A DNA stretch of 60,083 bases, taken from assembly GCA_947478405.1 (NCBI GenBank), contig CANJVX010000015.1, positions 1-60,083 on the forward strand, read 5' to 3'. This document shows positions 59,612 through 60,083 of the stretch, piece by piece. Numbering within the stretch: the stretch's first letter is position 1; every line of letters starts with the position of its first letter. The translations under genes were made by a program, and so were the position numbers. The notes under the pieces are model-generated. The model had not been told where the DNA came from. It saw only the letters and a list, made by a program, of their open reading frames with translations, and did no database searches. The DNA comes from Beijerinckiaceae bacterium. GTDB lineage: Bacteria > Pseudomonadota > Alphaproteobacteria > Rhizobiales > Beijerinckiaceae.

Positions 59612-60083
59612 TCGCCTCAGCCAGCCGGTCTGCAATATGGGGAGGGGTGGCCGCAATCAGCGCCATGACCTTGCCGACATCTTCTGCCGTGGTGGCGCTG
59701 ATCTCGACGCCTGAGCGGATGGCATCTGCAACGGTCTCGGGATCCTTGACCATGGCATTGAAGGCCGTGCGCAACTCTTTCATGCGCTCGGGCGAGACAC
59801 CGGGCGGCGCCATGACAGGGCGCGCCACTTGTTTCTGCGCAAAATAAAGCTGCAACACTTTGCGCTCGTCTTCCGTCTTGGCAAATTCCATGACGAGGGG
59901 CACATCGGCTGGCGCATCTTCGAGCTTTTCAAACCCAAGCTGCATGATGAGATTGATCTTGCGATCGCGCAGGAAATCGGGCCGCCGCGTCTTGATATTG
60001 GGCCAAGCCCAATCACCCACGCCGCCAATCTCGCCATTCTCTAAGGCCAAGAGAATATTCGTATTGCCGCGATAGCCCGAGAC
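59598..60083 (-). CDS. Bug/TctC-family substrate-binding protein (copy 5, 5' end outside window)
   Basis: C-terminal half (about 161 residues) of a Bug/TctC periplasmic binding protein. The reading frame is open to the right edge and begins VSGYRGNTNILLALENGEIGGVGDWAWPNI, the usual hinge region (compare GYPGGNDINLAMERGEV in copy 4). The later part has LGFEKLEDAPADVPLVMEFAKTEDERKVL and ARPVMAPPGVSPERMKELRTAF. The N-terminus and signal peptide lie beyond the window. Confidence 0.93.
   Translation of the reverse strand, partial: VSGYRGNTNILLALENGEIGGVGDWAWPNIKTRRPDFLRDRKINLIMQLGFEKLEDAPADVPLVMEFAKTEDERKVLQLYFAQKQVARPVMAPPGVSPERMKELRTAFNAMVKDPETVADAIRSGVEISATTAEDVGKVMALIAATPPHIADRLAEAIKPR

Overview
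The window is gene-dense, moderately GC-rich proteobacterial DNA. The gene content fits an alphaproteobacterium of the Hyphomicrobiales type: many Bug/TctC periplasmic binding proteins, a DUF3305/DUF3306-type formate dehydrogenase locus, a MoeA fused to a periplasmic-binding-like domain, chromate transporter and MHS-type transporters. The genus cannot be told from this sequence. I found no rRNA, tRNA, CRISPR array, transposase or phage gene. No stretch over 300 bases lacks a gene. The longest gaps hold promoters, terminators or copies of a dispersed palindromic repeat.

Region 1 (1-15233) is catabolic. It holds a tripartite tricarboxylate transporter pair (tctB, and tctA running off the left edge), a sugar-nucleotide-epimerase-like protein, an isochorismatase-like protein and a dienelactone-hydrolase-like protein. 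Next is a divergent aromatic-acid oxygenase locus. Leftwards run a phthalate-dioxygenase-type reductase, a Gfo/Idh/MocA dehydrogenase, a MarR regulator and a nadC. Rightwards run a Rieske oxygenase, an EutA-like ATPase, a bicupin, an Asp/Glu-racemase-fold protein and two tandem TctC proteins. The layout resembles known phthalate 4,5-dioxygenase operons, including the accessory quinolinate phosphoribosyltransferase. Two copies of a SlyA/MarR-type palindrome sit in the divergent promoter region.

Region 2 (15243-40832) is a formate dehydrogenase and metal cofactor locus. A leftward gene series encodes a lipoate-ligase-like protein, DUF6505-like, DUF6352-like, DUF3305, DUF3306, a TorD chaperone, a small Tat-target protein and the FDH subunits alpha (Cys type), beta and gamma, ending at a clear terminator. 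Beyond it lie mobB and moeA, a WD40-cytochrome c fusion, a 50-residue membrane peptide, a TusA-like protein and a DUF971 protein. A rightward operon carries a large polyferredoxin, an Mrp ATPase, fdhD and mobA. Facing it is tupBCA (tungstate/molybdate ABC transporter) with a truncated MoeA-like gene and a MoeA-PBP fusion. A divergent helix-turn-helix-PBP regulator faces the transporter. Together these genes would import tungstate or molybdate, build and sulfurate the bis-MGD cofactor, fold and export the enzyme, and pass formate electrons to the membrane. A two-gene HNH-nuclease/DUF2019 pair, probably a toxin and its immunity protein with its own strong promoter, sits inside this locus at 28706-29817.

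Region 3 (40820-60083) is a mosaic of short operons: pirin, chromate transporter, a flavin monooxygenase behind a TctC, a VOC protein, three small envelope proteins, an amidohydrolase, an MFS transporter, glutaminase, a YbhB-like protein, a TctC / class II aldolase / MHS-transporter operon, an alpha/beta hydrolase, hemN behind an FNR/FixK-type box, an exported methyltransferase, a helical hypothetical protein, and a fifth TctC running off the right edge.

Seven copies of an imperfect palindrome (outer arms CGTCATTGCGAG / CTCGCAATGACG) are scattered from 4040 to 34665. All family assignments are by eye from translated sequence and motifs; no database search was possible.
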